DNA from: Crossaster papposus
Lineage: Eukaryota > Echinodermata > Asteroidea > Velatida > Solasteridae
Assembly (NCBI GenBank): GCA_037893245.1
Contig: JBAIAA010000608.1
Span: 186,001-250,000, forward strand
Reading direction: 5' to 3'
Length of the DNA: 64,000 bases
Each line of letters starts with the position of its first letter. Position 1 is the first letter of the stretch. The position numbers and the translations under genes are program-made. The notes beneath the pieces are model-generated. The model saw nothing but the letters and a program-made list of their open reading frames with translations, had not been told where the DNA came from and did not search any database. This document shows, one piece after another, positions 17,581 through 30,400 of the stretch.

Positions 17581-17819
17581 ACACACTAAAAACAGAATAT
17601 TTGAAATAACCAACTGATTAGTAGATATGTGCCCAACCAATAAAATTGGTCAATTTTAGCAAAAATATTGGTCGAAATAAACAATGGTATTGGTCATTTT
17701 AAATTAAAAAAATATTTGTCAAAATAACAAATATTTTTGTTAAAATTGCCCAATATATTGGTTTGACACATATCTACCAATCAATTAGTTATTTTTAACC
17801 AATCTGTTTTTTAGGGTGT
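17581..17819. mobile_element. MITE, ACACCCTAAAAA family, copy 3
   Basis: Left end ACACACTAAAAACAG, right end TTTTTTAGGGTGTA; diverged interior of ACCAATATTGG-type words. Confidence 0.72.
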
Positions 17820-18302
17820 AACCTCCTCCGTTTCCCCCCTTTTTTGGGACCGGGGGGGGGGGGGTGTTCTTTGGATTACCTCTATTGTTTTGGGGTGATG
17901 ATTTAAACCCTCTCAAAATGTCAACATTTTGGTCATTTTGTAAGTTTCCAACAATTACGTGAATTAAAAAAGAAGAAATGAACACTGCAAATGCTTTAAA
18001 TGCACCGCAGTGGTGCAAGGTTCAGTAAAGAGTATCATACATTTTGTCAAAGCAAATAATGAGAGTCCATAATTTTCAGATTGTTCTTGCCATCTGATAA
18101 AATGCCCTATTTACAATTACACCTTTGAAACTGTGCTGCTACATAATATAACGTATTTCCAGCCCTGTGTTGTCATTCAGGTTATATGTTAGCCGTTCCT
18201 CCTTTTTTGTTAATTGTCATTTTTCCGTTTAAGGTTTCTTTGAAGACAAAAAATAGATGACTTTTTCTACGAACAGCGCATATATATAAAGCTTTAGATG
18301 AA
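17820..18302. other. 3' flank of the discoidin-domain gene
   Basis: A G-run near 17852 and otherwise AT-rich DNA. It should contain the 3' untranslated region; no certain polyadenylation site chosen. Confidence 0.4.
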
Positions 18303-18449
18303 TTAATCAAGGCGACATCCGATTAACTCCAACCGCAAACTCATACTCCTAGTCCAGGCAGTAGGCCTAATGCGCACTGCCTTCGCCACCACACTCTCAT
18401 CGAACAGGTTGGTGACCGGGGTGTTGCCATCAGTGTTGCCGACGAACTC
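18303..18449 (-). CDS. discoidin-domain gene, last exon
   Basis: 147 nt in phase 0, acceptor TTTCAG; from EFVGNTDGNTP to IGCRLD and TAA at 18303-18305. Confidence 0.88.
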   Translation of the reverse strand, partial: EFVGNTDGNTPVTNLFDESVVAKAVRIRPTAWTRSMSLRLELIGCRLD

Positions 18450-21400
18450 CTGAAACGAAAACGTTTACATTGACTAAGGCCACCAAGCTTGTTTCCTGAA
18501 TGAGCGAGCGGCCGCTACTCTGCCCAGCCAGCTGTCCGATTCGTCTCTGTACGGCATACCAGCAGATACTGCCGCGCACGCTAACTTTCACGAACGCAGA
18601 ATGTATGTACATGACTATGTATTACTACCATAGGTACTCGACCACTGACCTCTATACATGGACAGATCATCCATTGTTTCATTTTGAAGTCGGCATGCAG
18701 AGAAGTGCAACATGGCGTCACTGCTGTGAGCCAATGAAATGTCCAGGTGTAGAGTTCAGTTGGTTGGTAAATCCACTGACCTCTACAACTGGACATGTCA
18801 TTGGCTCACAGCAGTGACGCCATGTTGCACTTCCAGTTCGCGCCGACTTCAAATGTTAGCACAGCAGAATATGGACAATGATCTGTCCAGGTGTTGAGGT
18901 CAGTGTACTCGACCCGATTGACAGCCAGTGAACATTCTGTTTACTTCCGGGCTATGGCAAGCCAAAGCGGAATTAATTGAAAACCGTATTTTTTGGCAAC
19001 ACCCAAAATTTCATGCAAGACTAACTCGTTTTTTCGTGCAAGACCCAATATTTCGTGCAAGACCCCCAACAAAATTCGTCCAAGACTTAATTTATCGTGC
19101 AAGACCCAAATTTTCCTGCAAGACCCAAATTTGTATGCAAGACCCAATTTTTCGTGCAAGACCCAATTTTTCGTGCAAGACCCAATTTTTCGTGCAAGAC
19201 CCAATTTTTCGTGCAAGACCCAATTTTTCATGCAAGACTCAATTTTTCGTGCAAGACTCAATTTTTCGTGCAAGACTCAATTTTACATGCAAGACCAAAA
19301 TTGTGTGCAACACCAAAATTTTCGTGCAAGATGCACGTGACATAATGTGTATGGTGGCCCTGAAAAGACATCGCACATTTCTGCGTAGATTTGTTTCAAC
19401 GGAACGTGTTCAGCATTCGAATGTCGAATAAGAAGCTAGTAGTATGTGTTTAACATCAAACGTGGAAAGCAGCTTCGTACAGTAACGTTCAGATTTTGAC
19501 CTTTTCCATCCGTTACCACTCAAAATTACTTCATTTCAAATGCAGAATACTACGCAACTATGGACAAATATTCAAATAAAAATAACCACCAGATTTGCAG
19601 GATTTTGCAGGATTTAGGTCTAAATCTAAATCCTGCAAAATCCTGCAATTCCAAACTGTTAAACTCCATGTAACCTCAAGCCTGCAAAATCTTGCAGTGG
19701 GTTTACCAATGAGCTAGGGGAGTCGGGTTGGTGTAGCGGTTCTTTCCTCGCCTTCCACCACTATGACCCGGGTTCGAATCCGGCCTGGGCCAATATGTGG
19801 ATTGGGTTTTCAGTCCCTGCCTGACTCCGTGGGTTTTTCCCCAGGATATTCTTCTGGGGTTTTCCTCCCACCTCTAAAACTGTAACTTCTTCACATTAAT
19901 TATTGTTGAATGAAATAAAAAATTGTTAAATGAAATTTGTTCCCGCCGTGAATATGGCCATTGATTGATGCTGGTACGGCGTTAAACCCTAAAAACTCAC
20001 TCACTCACCAATGAGCTATAAGCACCCAAACATGAAACAAACTCTGCTATAAAGTGCAGTAACAATGGTATGCACACATGACTCTTGGTACGCTAACGTT
20101 TTCTGTCCTTGTCACATAACTTGCACCTTGACTGAAGCTCCATGGAGAATGTACATAGAGCATGAGCAGTGTGAAAGTACAAAGTAATAAATAACCTAAA
20201 TCCCCCCAAATCCTCACTTAGATAAATACCAAAGTAACCCCAATCCTGCAAAATCATTAGTTTAGGCCTTATGACCTGGATCTGCTTTACCCTCCAGTCA
20301 CAAAAACCCCAAACGCACCAATCCTACAAAGTCCCCCGATTCATCAACTTCCGAGTCCCTCAATGATCCTGCAATGGTTAGGGTTAATGACGAATGTTAG
20401 ACTTTTCCAAATGAAAACTGGGAACGATGATTCTCCCTCTTTTTGTTCAATTTTTTCCCTAGGCAATGAAGCATATTTTGTTTGATTTTGAACAAGTTTA
20501 AATAAATGGATTTAATTTAGAAACTGGTGGGAAAGCCATACTCATGTGCGTTTAAACATAATTATGTAATGTCAATCTCATTGTTTTTGATACAATATTG
20601 AATTTTTGCATTATTTGAAATTTATTTCTAACTGTAGATTTAATTAACACAGGTGCCTACACTTGAGTATTTAGTTACATTCAATTACGTGGAGGGGGGG
20701 GGGGGGGGGGGGGGGGGGGAGGAGATAGCCATTGCTACTAATACTGTGCACAAGTTTGTATCTACTGAATTGAAAATTCTTGAAAGGTTTGTGCAGATTG
20801 AATAATAACAATTATTATATATTTGTTTTTTGTATTTTGTTAAGTTAATAATAAAATAAAAGTTGAAAAGAACAGAAAACATTGAAGAATAGAAATTTAT
20901 CTACCTGGTGGTTATTTTTATTTGAATATTTGTCCATAGTTGCGTAGTATTCTACATTTGAAATTAAGTGATTTTAAGTGGTAACGGATGGAAAAGGTCA
21001 AAATCTGAACGTTACTGTGCGAAGCTGCTTTCCACGTTTGGTGTTCAACACATACTACCAGCTTCTTATTCAACATTCAAATGCTAAACACGTTCCGTTG
21101 AAACAAATCTACGCAGAAATGTGCGATGTCTCTTCAGGGCCACCATACACTATAGGTCACGTGCATCTTGCGCGGAAATTTTGGTGTTGCACACAATTTT
21201 GGTCTTGCATGTAAAATTGAGTTTGCACGAAAAATTGGGTCTTGCACGAAAAATTGGGTCTTGCACGAAAAATTGGGTCTTGCACGAAAAATTGGGTCTT
21301 GCATACAAATTTGGGTCTTGCAGGAAAATTTGGGTCTTGCAGGAAAATGTGGGTCTTGCACGATAAATTAAGTCTTGGACGAATTTTGTTGGGGGTCTTG

Positions 21401-24400
21401 CACGAAATATTGGGTCTTGCACGAAAAAACGAGTTAGTCTTGCATGAAATTTTGGGTGTTGGCCAAAAAATACGGTTTTGAATTGATTCCGCTTTGGCTT
21501 GCCATACCGGGCTGCTTTTGATCCACGAGACCTGATTGGTCATTGATTGAATGGTCACGTTGAATAACACTTGAAAATTCCAAGTAGCTGATTGAACATT
21601 CCAAAATGAAGCATGACGCAAACTAACAGTCTGTGATTTGTGATTGGCTGCTGAGAAACGCACCGAAATCAATTGTGATGATTTGCACCCCCCCCCCCCC
21701 CCCCCCCCCCACCCCCATCCCTCCCCCAATCTGCTTCGGATTTGGGAAGCGAAGTAACAAAAACATAAACCCGGAAGTAAACAAAATGTTCAAGGCTATT
21801 ATTCGGATCGACTACCTAATTTTGGTACTAGTATACATGCACAAGTACATTGTACGTGCATGAAAGCTAGCGCCCTCTCGTTCAGGGAACAACCTTGATA
21901 GACTTAATCAACGCTACATTCCGTGGTATCAATATTTATTCGTCGAAGAAGAGATTTTTAATAACCACATTTCGTTCCCAGAATCGCACATACATTATAT
22001 ATAGACATATAGTCTATCTACCGAGAATGTGGTACAGACATGGATTTAGTGAAGTCCTGGATTTTATTTAAGCACATTTCCCTTGTTTGAAAACTTATTT
22101 GTATTTAAACAAAAGCAAAGTTTCGCTAAAGGCCCTGTCACACTTTTGCGTATCCTAATTCCTTATGAGTTGCGCATTGACATTTTTTTCATACGCACAA
22201 TATGCACCTCATATGCATCTCAATCGTTTTGTGTAAGTTTTATGTACGTAGGCATGCGCACAGTACGGCCCAGTACGCCGGGTAGTTTTGGGCAAGCACA
22301 AAACTACGCAGCGTACGCTGTTACGCAGGTCATAAGTTATAAATACGCAGCGCATCGGTCCCGCATCGGTCGAGCGCGGTATACGCTATGTGTTCGTGGG
22401 GGGTAAGCGGTTCATACGCGGTAATACGCTGATGTTCACGCTATGGAATCTGCACTGGTACTGACAACAGCGGGAAGCCGCCGCCTTTTTATAACGCGTG
22501 GCGAGCGGCGGACATGCGACGGAAATACGCTCGGCATTCGTCGGAAGTGCGTCGGGCATGCGGTCGGGATAAGTAGGGTGCGTCTGGAATACGCTCGGCA
22601 TGCGCAGCTATTCGCAGCAGTAAAATAGTGTTGCGCACTGCATACCCAACTCATACGCACCTCATACGCCATGGATGCGCTGAATTCGTTACTTATACGC
22701 TAGGTGTGCGTCGCATATAAGTCAAAGTAATCGAAACATTTAGAAATTTTGAGCGTACGGCTGCGTATTGAAATTTTTTAATAAGGAACTCATAAGTACT
22801 TGATATACGCAAAGGTGTGACAGGGCCTTTAAACTAATGTCTGAATGTCATGTCTTCAAATTTTGCTACGGCGTATTGTTTATCAAGGATTAACAAACAT
22901 ACCTACAAGTATTAGAGAAAAATATAACTATATGAAGACAAATGCATGTAAAGTTAAGATTGGCATTTACCTTGATGTTTCCGTTTTTATCTGTCACGGG
23001 TTCATAGTCAAGGAAGAACTGCTTCTGATACGCCACCGTGTACCGCTTCATATAATAACTGTCGAATCCTTGTGTGATGACCCCTGACAACACTGTACTC
23101 TCAACAAGGTCCACCCCGAGCCAGGAATTAGCGCTATGGGCATAAAGTGAATTAGAGACATAGAGTGAAGGGAGGATGAATAGGAACCATTCGATTTAAT
23201 ATAGGTTTTTTTCTGGTCAGTTTAATACTTTGGCAGCCAAATTGATGGTGAGTTTCCTATTTTTTGCACGAATTTATATGCACTTTTTAGATCATCATTC
23301 GATAAACTAAATATAATTATTGTTCAATTTCAATCTAAATGCACTACATTTTGCAACTTTTTTTTTTTTTAATGAGGCATTTAAATTAAAATGTCACAAT
23401 TGGGTCATTCAAATTTGCTCGGGCTTCCATTCGCGCCAGTTTGGCTATTCGAGTTTACTATTAGAAAAGCAGTTACGGAATATAAGCAAAGAAATTCGAA
23501 ACGGTTAAGTTCTTTAGAATTATACAGTGCCTCATTCGAAATTGATTAAAGTGGGTGTGTCTGTGTGTTTTTTAGGGAGTTGCACCCTGAAAATTAGATT
23601 TTCAAATTGAATTGAGAATTTTCTAGCATTGTTTTTGTTATGAGCTTTCAAATGGGACATCGCACGAAAACATCGGTCAACGATTAGTAATGATTATTTA
23701 ATTTCAACTTTTAGATTAGGAGCGTCCCGCGGTGAAGAGTACCACTCGCATCTATATTTCTGCCGGCTCGGAAGGCGATTTCTTTATTTTAATGCGAAAT
23801 ACGGCAACTTTCACACTTTATTGTCTGGAATACACTTGGTCTGAATAACTTTAGTACCAAACTGAAAACACACTGGCTAACTCCGGGATACAATAACGTA
23901 CTACCTTAATTATTGTCAACACGTTTTCTCGTTTGCTTATTCGTTTAATTTAATGGTATTTAGAAGGATTTTGTCAAAATAAGGTAGAGTTGGCAAACAA
24001 TTGAATTCTGTATGGGTTTTCCCCATTATACATGTAGTTTGTATTTGTATGTCCTTGATTTGCTTGTCTGTGTGTGTGTGTCTGTGAGTTAGTCTTGCAT
24101 ACGCACTGTGGACCTCCGAACTATAGGTCCACACGATGCGGTAAGAGGTTACGGTTTGTGGACTTGCACACGTCCACAATCCGTTTTTCAGTTTCCGAAA
24201 AAGAGCGCTAGAGGAAAAACGGGTTAGGGTTATATATAGAAAAGATAGAAGGGACAGCTGAGAGGCCCATAATCCAAATTTGAGGGTAAATTTGTTTGGG
24301 GGAAGCGAGAAAAATGAGTATTTAGTCAAAGTTTGTTAACTACACGAAGACAGAGGAATGTCCACAGTGCGTATGTATAAGGTAAAGCTGGGTGTGCTTG

Positions 24401-27400
24401 TTGGGCGGGGTGTCTTTGTCTGTCCGTACCTGTCTGTGTCTGTCTATCTGTGTTTGTATTTGTTGTCCGTCTGTTCGTGTCAGTCGGTGTCCTTCTTTGT
24501 TTGTGTCTCTGTCTGTGATTTAGTCGCGCATACGGAGAGCTACTTGATAGTGATTGAGTTCACTTTTTAGAAATCCCGCAGGGGCGTGCAGTATTCTTGT
24601 TGTATTTTGTCTTGTCTTGTTTCTGAATTGAAGGAAAATATATATTACGGTACATGTAGTAACTTTTTTACTTACTTGATAACTTGTTACTGTTAAAAAT
24701 GAATATTCTTAACATTCTATTGATTGTAAAATTGTATATATTTTTCTTTTTGTGCCCTGCAAAATAATAAATGAAATTAAATGAAATGAAGCTGCAACTG
24801 ACGAGTCTCGCTTTTTAGACATTTTTGTTCTGGTTTCCTTGTTAAAATTTACTAAAATAGACTGGTAAGAATTTTTACACGCCGACATCTTTAATACCTA
24901 TACTAACCTGAATTCAGTGAATAGTTGTAATCATAGAATTGTCGGTATATCGCGTGCATTCTGAGTTCTTACTGTTTCCTCTCTGTGTGTTCTCTGTGTC
25001 TTTGAACTACCTATCCCCTCGTGTCAGGTTTGACATTACTGGATCTTTAACTGGTTGTCAAGTCCACCAACGGGCATATTCCTGAACGGTTTTTAAATAC
25101 CACTCTGAACGTCTGAACGTCTGGCGTATCGTGAGGTAAAGGCAGCCATTTTACCAAGGATTGTTTTTTTTTAATCGGCCCGCGATCTGGACCAGATTGT
25201 CCCCGATGAATCAATTTGTTTTATCGGCCCGATTGCCGTCCTGAATCGCCCTCGGACGACTAAGACGACCACGGGCCGACGGTCTTAGTTTGATTGGCTA
25301 CTGTTTTTCAACATGTTTAAAAACAGTAGCCGATCACTTTTTTGGTACCCGACCCTCGGAGGACTGAGGCGTTTGCGCCAGATCTTCCCTAGTCTTTGGG
25401 CAAGACGTTGCTTAATTCGCAGCCACGAGAGGGCGCTATCGCGACAAACCATCATCACTCGCCATCCTGTCCGTAACAACGTCTTTGGAATTACGTAACA
25501 TTTTTTACCGAAAACGGTAAAAAACTAGTGCGCATGCGCTATTTATGTATGTTAATGAAGGACAATTTTTCTTCGCGCACGCGCACATACGACAGCTAGT
25601 GTAGAATAGGTCAGGTAGCAAGTACCGAGATACTCACACGAGTCATCAGAAAGTCGCCGGCACGGTTTTCTCCGTGTGCACGGTGGGCTCCGAGATGGCA
25701 GAAGGAGCGGACAGGAAACCTAGGCGATGGTGTTTTAACTGCGTTTAATTTATGGACATCATGTTTATTTCTAGTGATTTGGATAAATTTAACCTTTATT
25801 ATAAGTGCATTGAGGTAGGAATACATTCCTAATCTTACATGTACCTCAATTGCAAGTGTTATCAAAGAATTAAATTTAGAAAATGAATCACATGTATTTT
25901 GAATTTCATTTGAGGCCAAAAAGAATTAACAAACAGCACTCTAAATGTCGCTGTTTGCTGCTTTGTATTAATAACTGAAACTCAATTAGAATGACTAAAT
26001 TGGCAACTGCAGTGTAAAGATAAAATGTGTCTAATACTAATTATAGTTTTCCCCTCTGAAAAATAGGCCATGTCCGAATTCCTTGGCTGCAGCTTAAATT
26101 GCATAAAAGTCTGTGGCAATATTTTAGTAAAAATTAATTGAGGATTACCCTGAAGCTTGCTTAGCCCATGGAGATTTCCTTCCTCCATGCTTAGCCCAGT
26201 AATATACCCAGCACGATATGATGAGACCAAGGGACTACCCATATACCACCATATACATATATACACTCTAGTACTTATATACCTAACGCCCCCCCCCCCC
26301 CCTATTCCCTAAAAACCTACAAAGAATCATGAAAAAAACAGAATATTCCGCAAGCACAATGGCGACCACAAAGGAGGGGGGGGGGGGGGGGCAATTTTAA
26401 AATTATATGAAAAGGCACATAATTATATACGTAAACAAAATTGTTTCCTTTGAGAAGTTTGGTTATTGATAACCCCCTTCACATACACGGATTTTTCTTA
26501 CGAGTCTTTACGGATCGCACAGATTCACAGATCGTTCCTGGATCCTTACGATTTGGCCAGTTTTACGACTGATTTAAGTGTTGTTACGAGTTATTACGGG
26601 CTATTTACGGTTTATTACGGATTATTACGAGTTATTGCCATGTATTTACGTCAAAATTCCACGATTTGTTACGAGTTGTCACGGATAACTACGAGAAACT
26701 TACGAGCATTTTACGACCTGTTTACGTGTTGTTACGAATAGTTACGAGTTAGTTACAAGTATTTACGAGTCCTCAGGATTTGTTGCCCAAAAATATATAA
26801 ATCCTGCAAATCTCAATGTACATGTACAATCATTCGTAAAGTATACGTATTTATTATTAAAGTACTCGTAACTACACGTAAAGTGCTCGTAATAACTCGT
26901 AACAATCCGTAAAGCCATCGTAACACGACCCGAATGAAATCGTTAACAACACGTAAGCACTCGTAATATTCCGTAAACAAATCGTAAACTAACCGTAACA
27001 AATTGTTAAAAAAATTGTTAAAAAATCGAGTCATTTACGGATTTTTGCGAGCAGTTTACGGATGGTTACGTGTTGTTGCGAGTGGTTTACGATACTTACG
27101 GATTGTTACAAGCTTTTTACGAGTTATTTACGGAAAACTCAAACCGTGAACAATCGTAAGATTTTTGTGTGTCTGCGAGTTGTTGCGAGTTGTGACGCCT
27201 ATTTACGGATACCAGCGAGTTATTTACGGATGCTTGCGATTGACTACGAGTTGGCGATCCGTATAAGAAAAATCCGTGTATGTGAAGGGTGTATAAAGAT
27301 CCTAAAAAGAAATTTGAAAAATAAATTGCAAAGGTGAAATTCGTCCTGAATTTATGACTAAAGAAATTCATGAAAATAAATATATTTTAAGGGGATCGTT

Positions 27401-30400
27401 GTCATTTTCAAAATACCAAACGGATTCTGCCTTTAAAACTTGTTGGCAAGAGATGACCCTAATTAATATGTACCGAAAAGTCTTCCATTTTCACGAATAA
27501 CGTTGAACACGTTTGATGATTAAATGTGTACAGTATGTACATGTACATGTACATGTACATTTGTGTACAATACACGTATATATACATGTACATGTACATC
27601 CAGATGCAATGAGAAGTTGAGTCAGGGTGTTAGACCTATGCATATGTATGTTATGCAAAGTACGTAATGTACGCTGCATTCATTAGGCTAAGCAGGTGCG
27701 TGCGCATATCTCTACCTCTACGTAATTCCAAAGACGTTGTACGGACAGGATGGCGAGTGATGATGGTTTGTCGCGATAGCGCCCTCTCGTGGCTGCGAAT
27801 TAAGCAACGTCTTGCCCAAAGACTAGATCTTCCCCCGAATGTATAGGGTAGTGCTCGACAATGCTCGACAGTGCTCGCAGGTTCCTGACTAATTTCGCAA
27901 AAATGCGGCCGATCGACCCCCCAAAAAATGATCGGGTACTATCGGGTCCAAAACAATTCTTGGTGAAATGGCCGCTTTAGGGACTGTAGTAGACTTTAGG
28001 TTCACTCATACACGAAATAAAACAACAGACAAAGAAAAAACAATACGAAAACAAAGCCGAGTTGGCATTGTAATAAAGATACGTATCAGGCGTGGTATTT
28101 CACTTTAATGCCAACCTGTAGTTGGGTACCCATGCGCCTCCAAGCCGGTTGAGGCGTGCCCAGCGTGCAGGATTACGGTTTGCATCATAGCTGTACGCTG
28201 TGATGCGACCATCTTGGATTGTCCCGTCCTCCATACCGAGAGGATGCGGACTCAAACACTCTGTTGGTAACAAACAAACCAGAAAACAAACTATGAATAT
28301 TACCAAAAGATACCGATATCGTTCAAAAGGTGACTATGTGACCGTAAACATTTAGAGTAGAAAGCAGAATCCTGGCGGCACGTTTCATCTTATAAACCTT
28401 TGAAAATATGCAAGAAAACCCATACCCCCAAAAAAAATTGCCTTTAGAACATTGGAATGTTTGTTTGGTTAACGTACCGCAACTTTCTTGTAGAATGACA
28501 AAATGTAATTCAATGGGAACGCGCGGTAGACTAACCGTACCTGTCAATGTACAACGGCGGTGATGGAGTACAATGAGGCCGAATGAGTGGTCGCGGAAAG
28601 TTAACGCTCAGCCGTGGTAAGTTATCAGGGACACTGAAATGGGAACAGCCGGTCTCGCCCTGTAGAAGTACAGCGACCACGCATAAACTGCTTTGTCTTG
28701 AGGCATCATGTGACTGTGCACAGCGTCCACAATGTGTTACATTCTGCCAGTCTTACACGAAGAATAGAGCATTACGTCCGTGTGTATAAAAGTCCAAGTG
28801 GGAACGCACGGTAGAATTACACGAAGGACAGATGTTGCGGTAAGTTACCGCGAGGCCGCCGAAGAAAAAGTCCAATGTGAACACGGCTTTTGAGTGGTAT
28901 TTTGGAATTGGGTGAAAATGGTAGGGAATGAGACCATGCACCAACGTGGTCTGTTTTATTCTAAGTAGATGCACTCTACCTGAAACTGTTTCTTTAATGA
29001 GGAGGTGTTGCGTTAATTCTTCCAAATAGGCAATTGGAGAGACAAATTAGCGTAAGTTTTTAGGTAATAAGGAGACAGTGACACTTAGGGAGACATTTCA
29101 GTGTCTCCCTAAGTGTCTAGCTACCCTAAAAAACGATATTTGGAAGTTGATTTTGGTCTAAATAGCATAAATCTCGGAGATCTTAGAAAAAAGAGTTAGG
29201 GTAAACATAAGATTATTGGTAACATCACTTGTAGTACATCTAATGTCGTATATCTCATCTCTTGCAGGTTCTGTGGAGTTCAGTATGTCGGAGAGACCAA
29301 AAACGCCCTAAAAAGCGTTTCTACGGTCATCGATCGACTGTCAACACCAAAAAACTAGATACCCCAGTCGGTCACCACTTCAATCAGCCTAGCCATTGCA
29401 TTTCTGATATGATTTTACAGGGCATAGAATCACTTGGCCATCGGAAAGACTCAGTCCGTCTCAGCCGGGATAAAGTTTTGATGAATCGTCTTCGGACTTC
29501 TCAACCACATGGGCTCAACATCCAACTAGGAAATGATTAACTTCTATTGTTTTCTTCCATTTGTCATCTGTTTAAGATTTATCCTTGCCAGCAGTTTGTT
29601 CTCATTTGTTCTCACCCCTCTGGTTTCCCCGTGTTTATTGTCCCCACCCTTCACATTTCTCCTATTAACACTTCTTTGTTAGTTATTTCTTTGATCCTAC
29701 CCACACTGACCTTTCCCTTTAACCCTTCAGCCTAATCCTCCTTTTGTTGTTCCACAGAACTCTGTACAGGCTTTTATTTTGTGTTTCTCCCGTCAGCTAT
29801 GATGTGCATCATGCTGCATGTTGCCCTATATATGTTTGTTTCGTGTACACAGTCATTTATTTATTTATTCCATTTCTTTACCCAGGGTGTGCCCAAACAG
29901 TTTAAAACTGGTTTTCATTGGGGCCCTGCATACATCATCAAATAAAATAACAGTACATGTACATATTATAAATACAAGGATATTACAGGAATTCTAAACA
30001 TTAATACTAATTCTGATTTACGAGATAGGCGAAAACCCGCCAAATAAAAAAAAAACCTTTTAGGTGAAAAATAAGAAGGGGAAATTCCTATCCGGCTCCA
30101 CATTATAGTGGCAACCAAGTTCTAACTCCGTAGATCAGCGCAATTGGCATAATATCTAACACTCAGATGGCATGTCGGAGCTCTGATCTAAATGTGCTTA
30201 AAGATGGACTACAACGGAATAATGATAAAGGCTGTGTTGCTGTTTTTGTTCGAGAAATGTATAATGATTACTAATATATCATTAGTATTCAATAAAACTT
30301 GTTCCTTCATGCAAAAAAAACCCAAAATTGATCGGCGTTCTACGACCCAGAAAAACTCAGTTTCAGCAAAAGCCCTTAACTCATGAATAATTCATACTTT

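Larger units (their letters stand above)
18949..21512. mobile_element. 2.5-kb fold-back with 19-bp arrays in both arms
   Basis: Left arm 18949-19592 and right arm 20905-21512 are inverted copies (CTATGGCAAGCCAAAGCGG-type outer end; AATAACCACCAG / CTGGTGGTTATT inner ends). Each arm holds a tandem array of the 19-bp unit CGTGCAAGACCCAATTTTT. The spacer holds a SINE, CCTGCAAAATCCTGCAA words and a G-run. Long open frames over the arrays are repeat artefacts. No clear target duplication. Confidence 0.85.
25389..27826. repeat. inverted repeat arms 2.2 kb apart
   Basis: 25389-25497 and 27719-27826 are inverted copies of about 108 bp (CTAGTCTTTGGGCAAGACGT... and ...ACGTCTTGCCCAAAGACTAG). The segment between holds the 815-bp MITE and unassigned DNA. 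May be two copies of one small element in opposite orientation, or the ends of a larger one. Confidence 0.75.

Noticed and set aside
19016-19340. CRISPR-like array
   Set aside because: Units are contiguous 19-mers without unique spacers, in an intron-bearing animal genome.
18928-19431. Open frames of up to 167 codons over the CAAGACCC array
   Set aside because: Repeat artefact; the inverted arm gives similar frames on the other strand.
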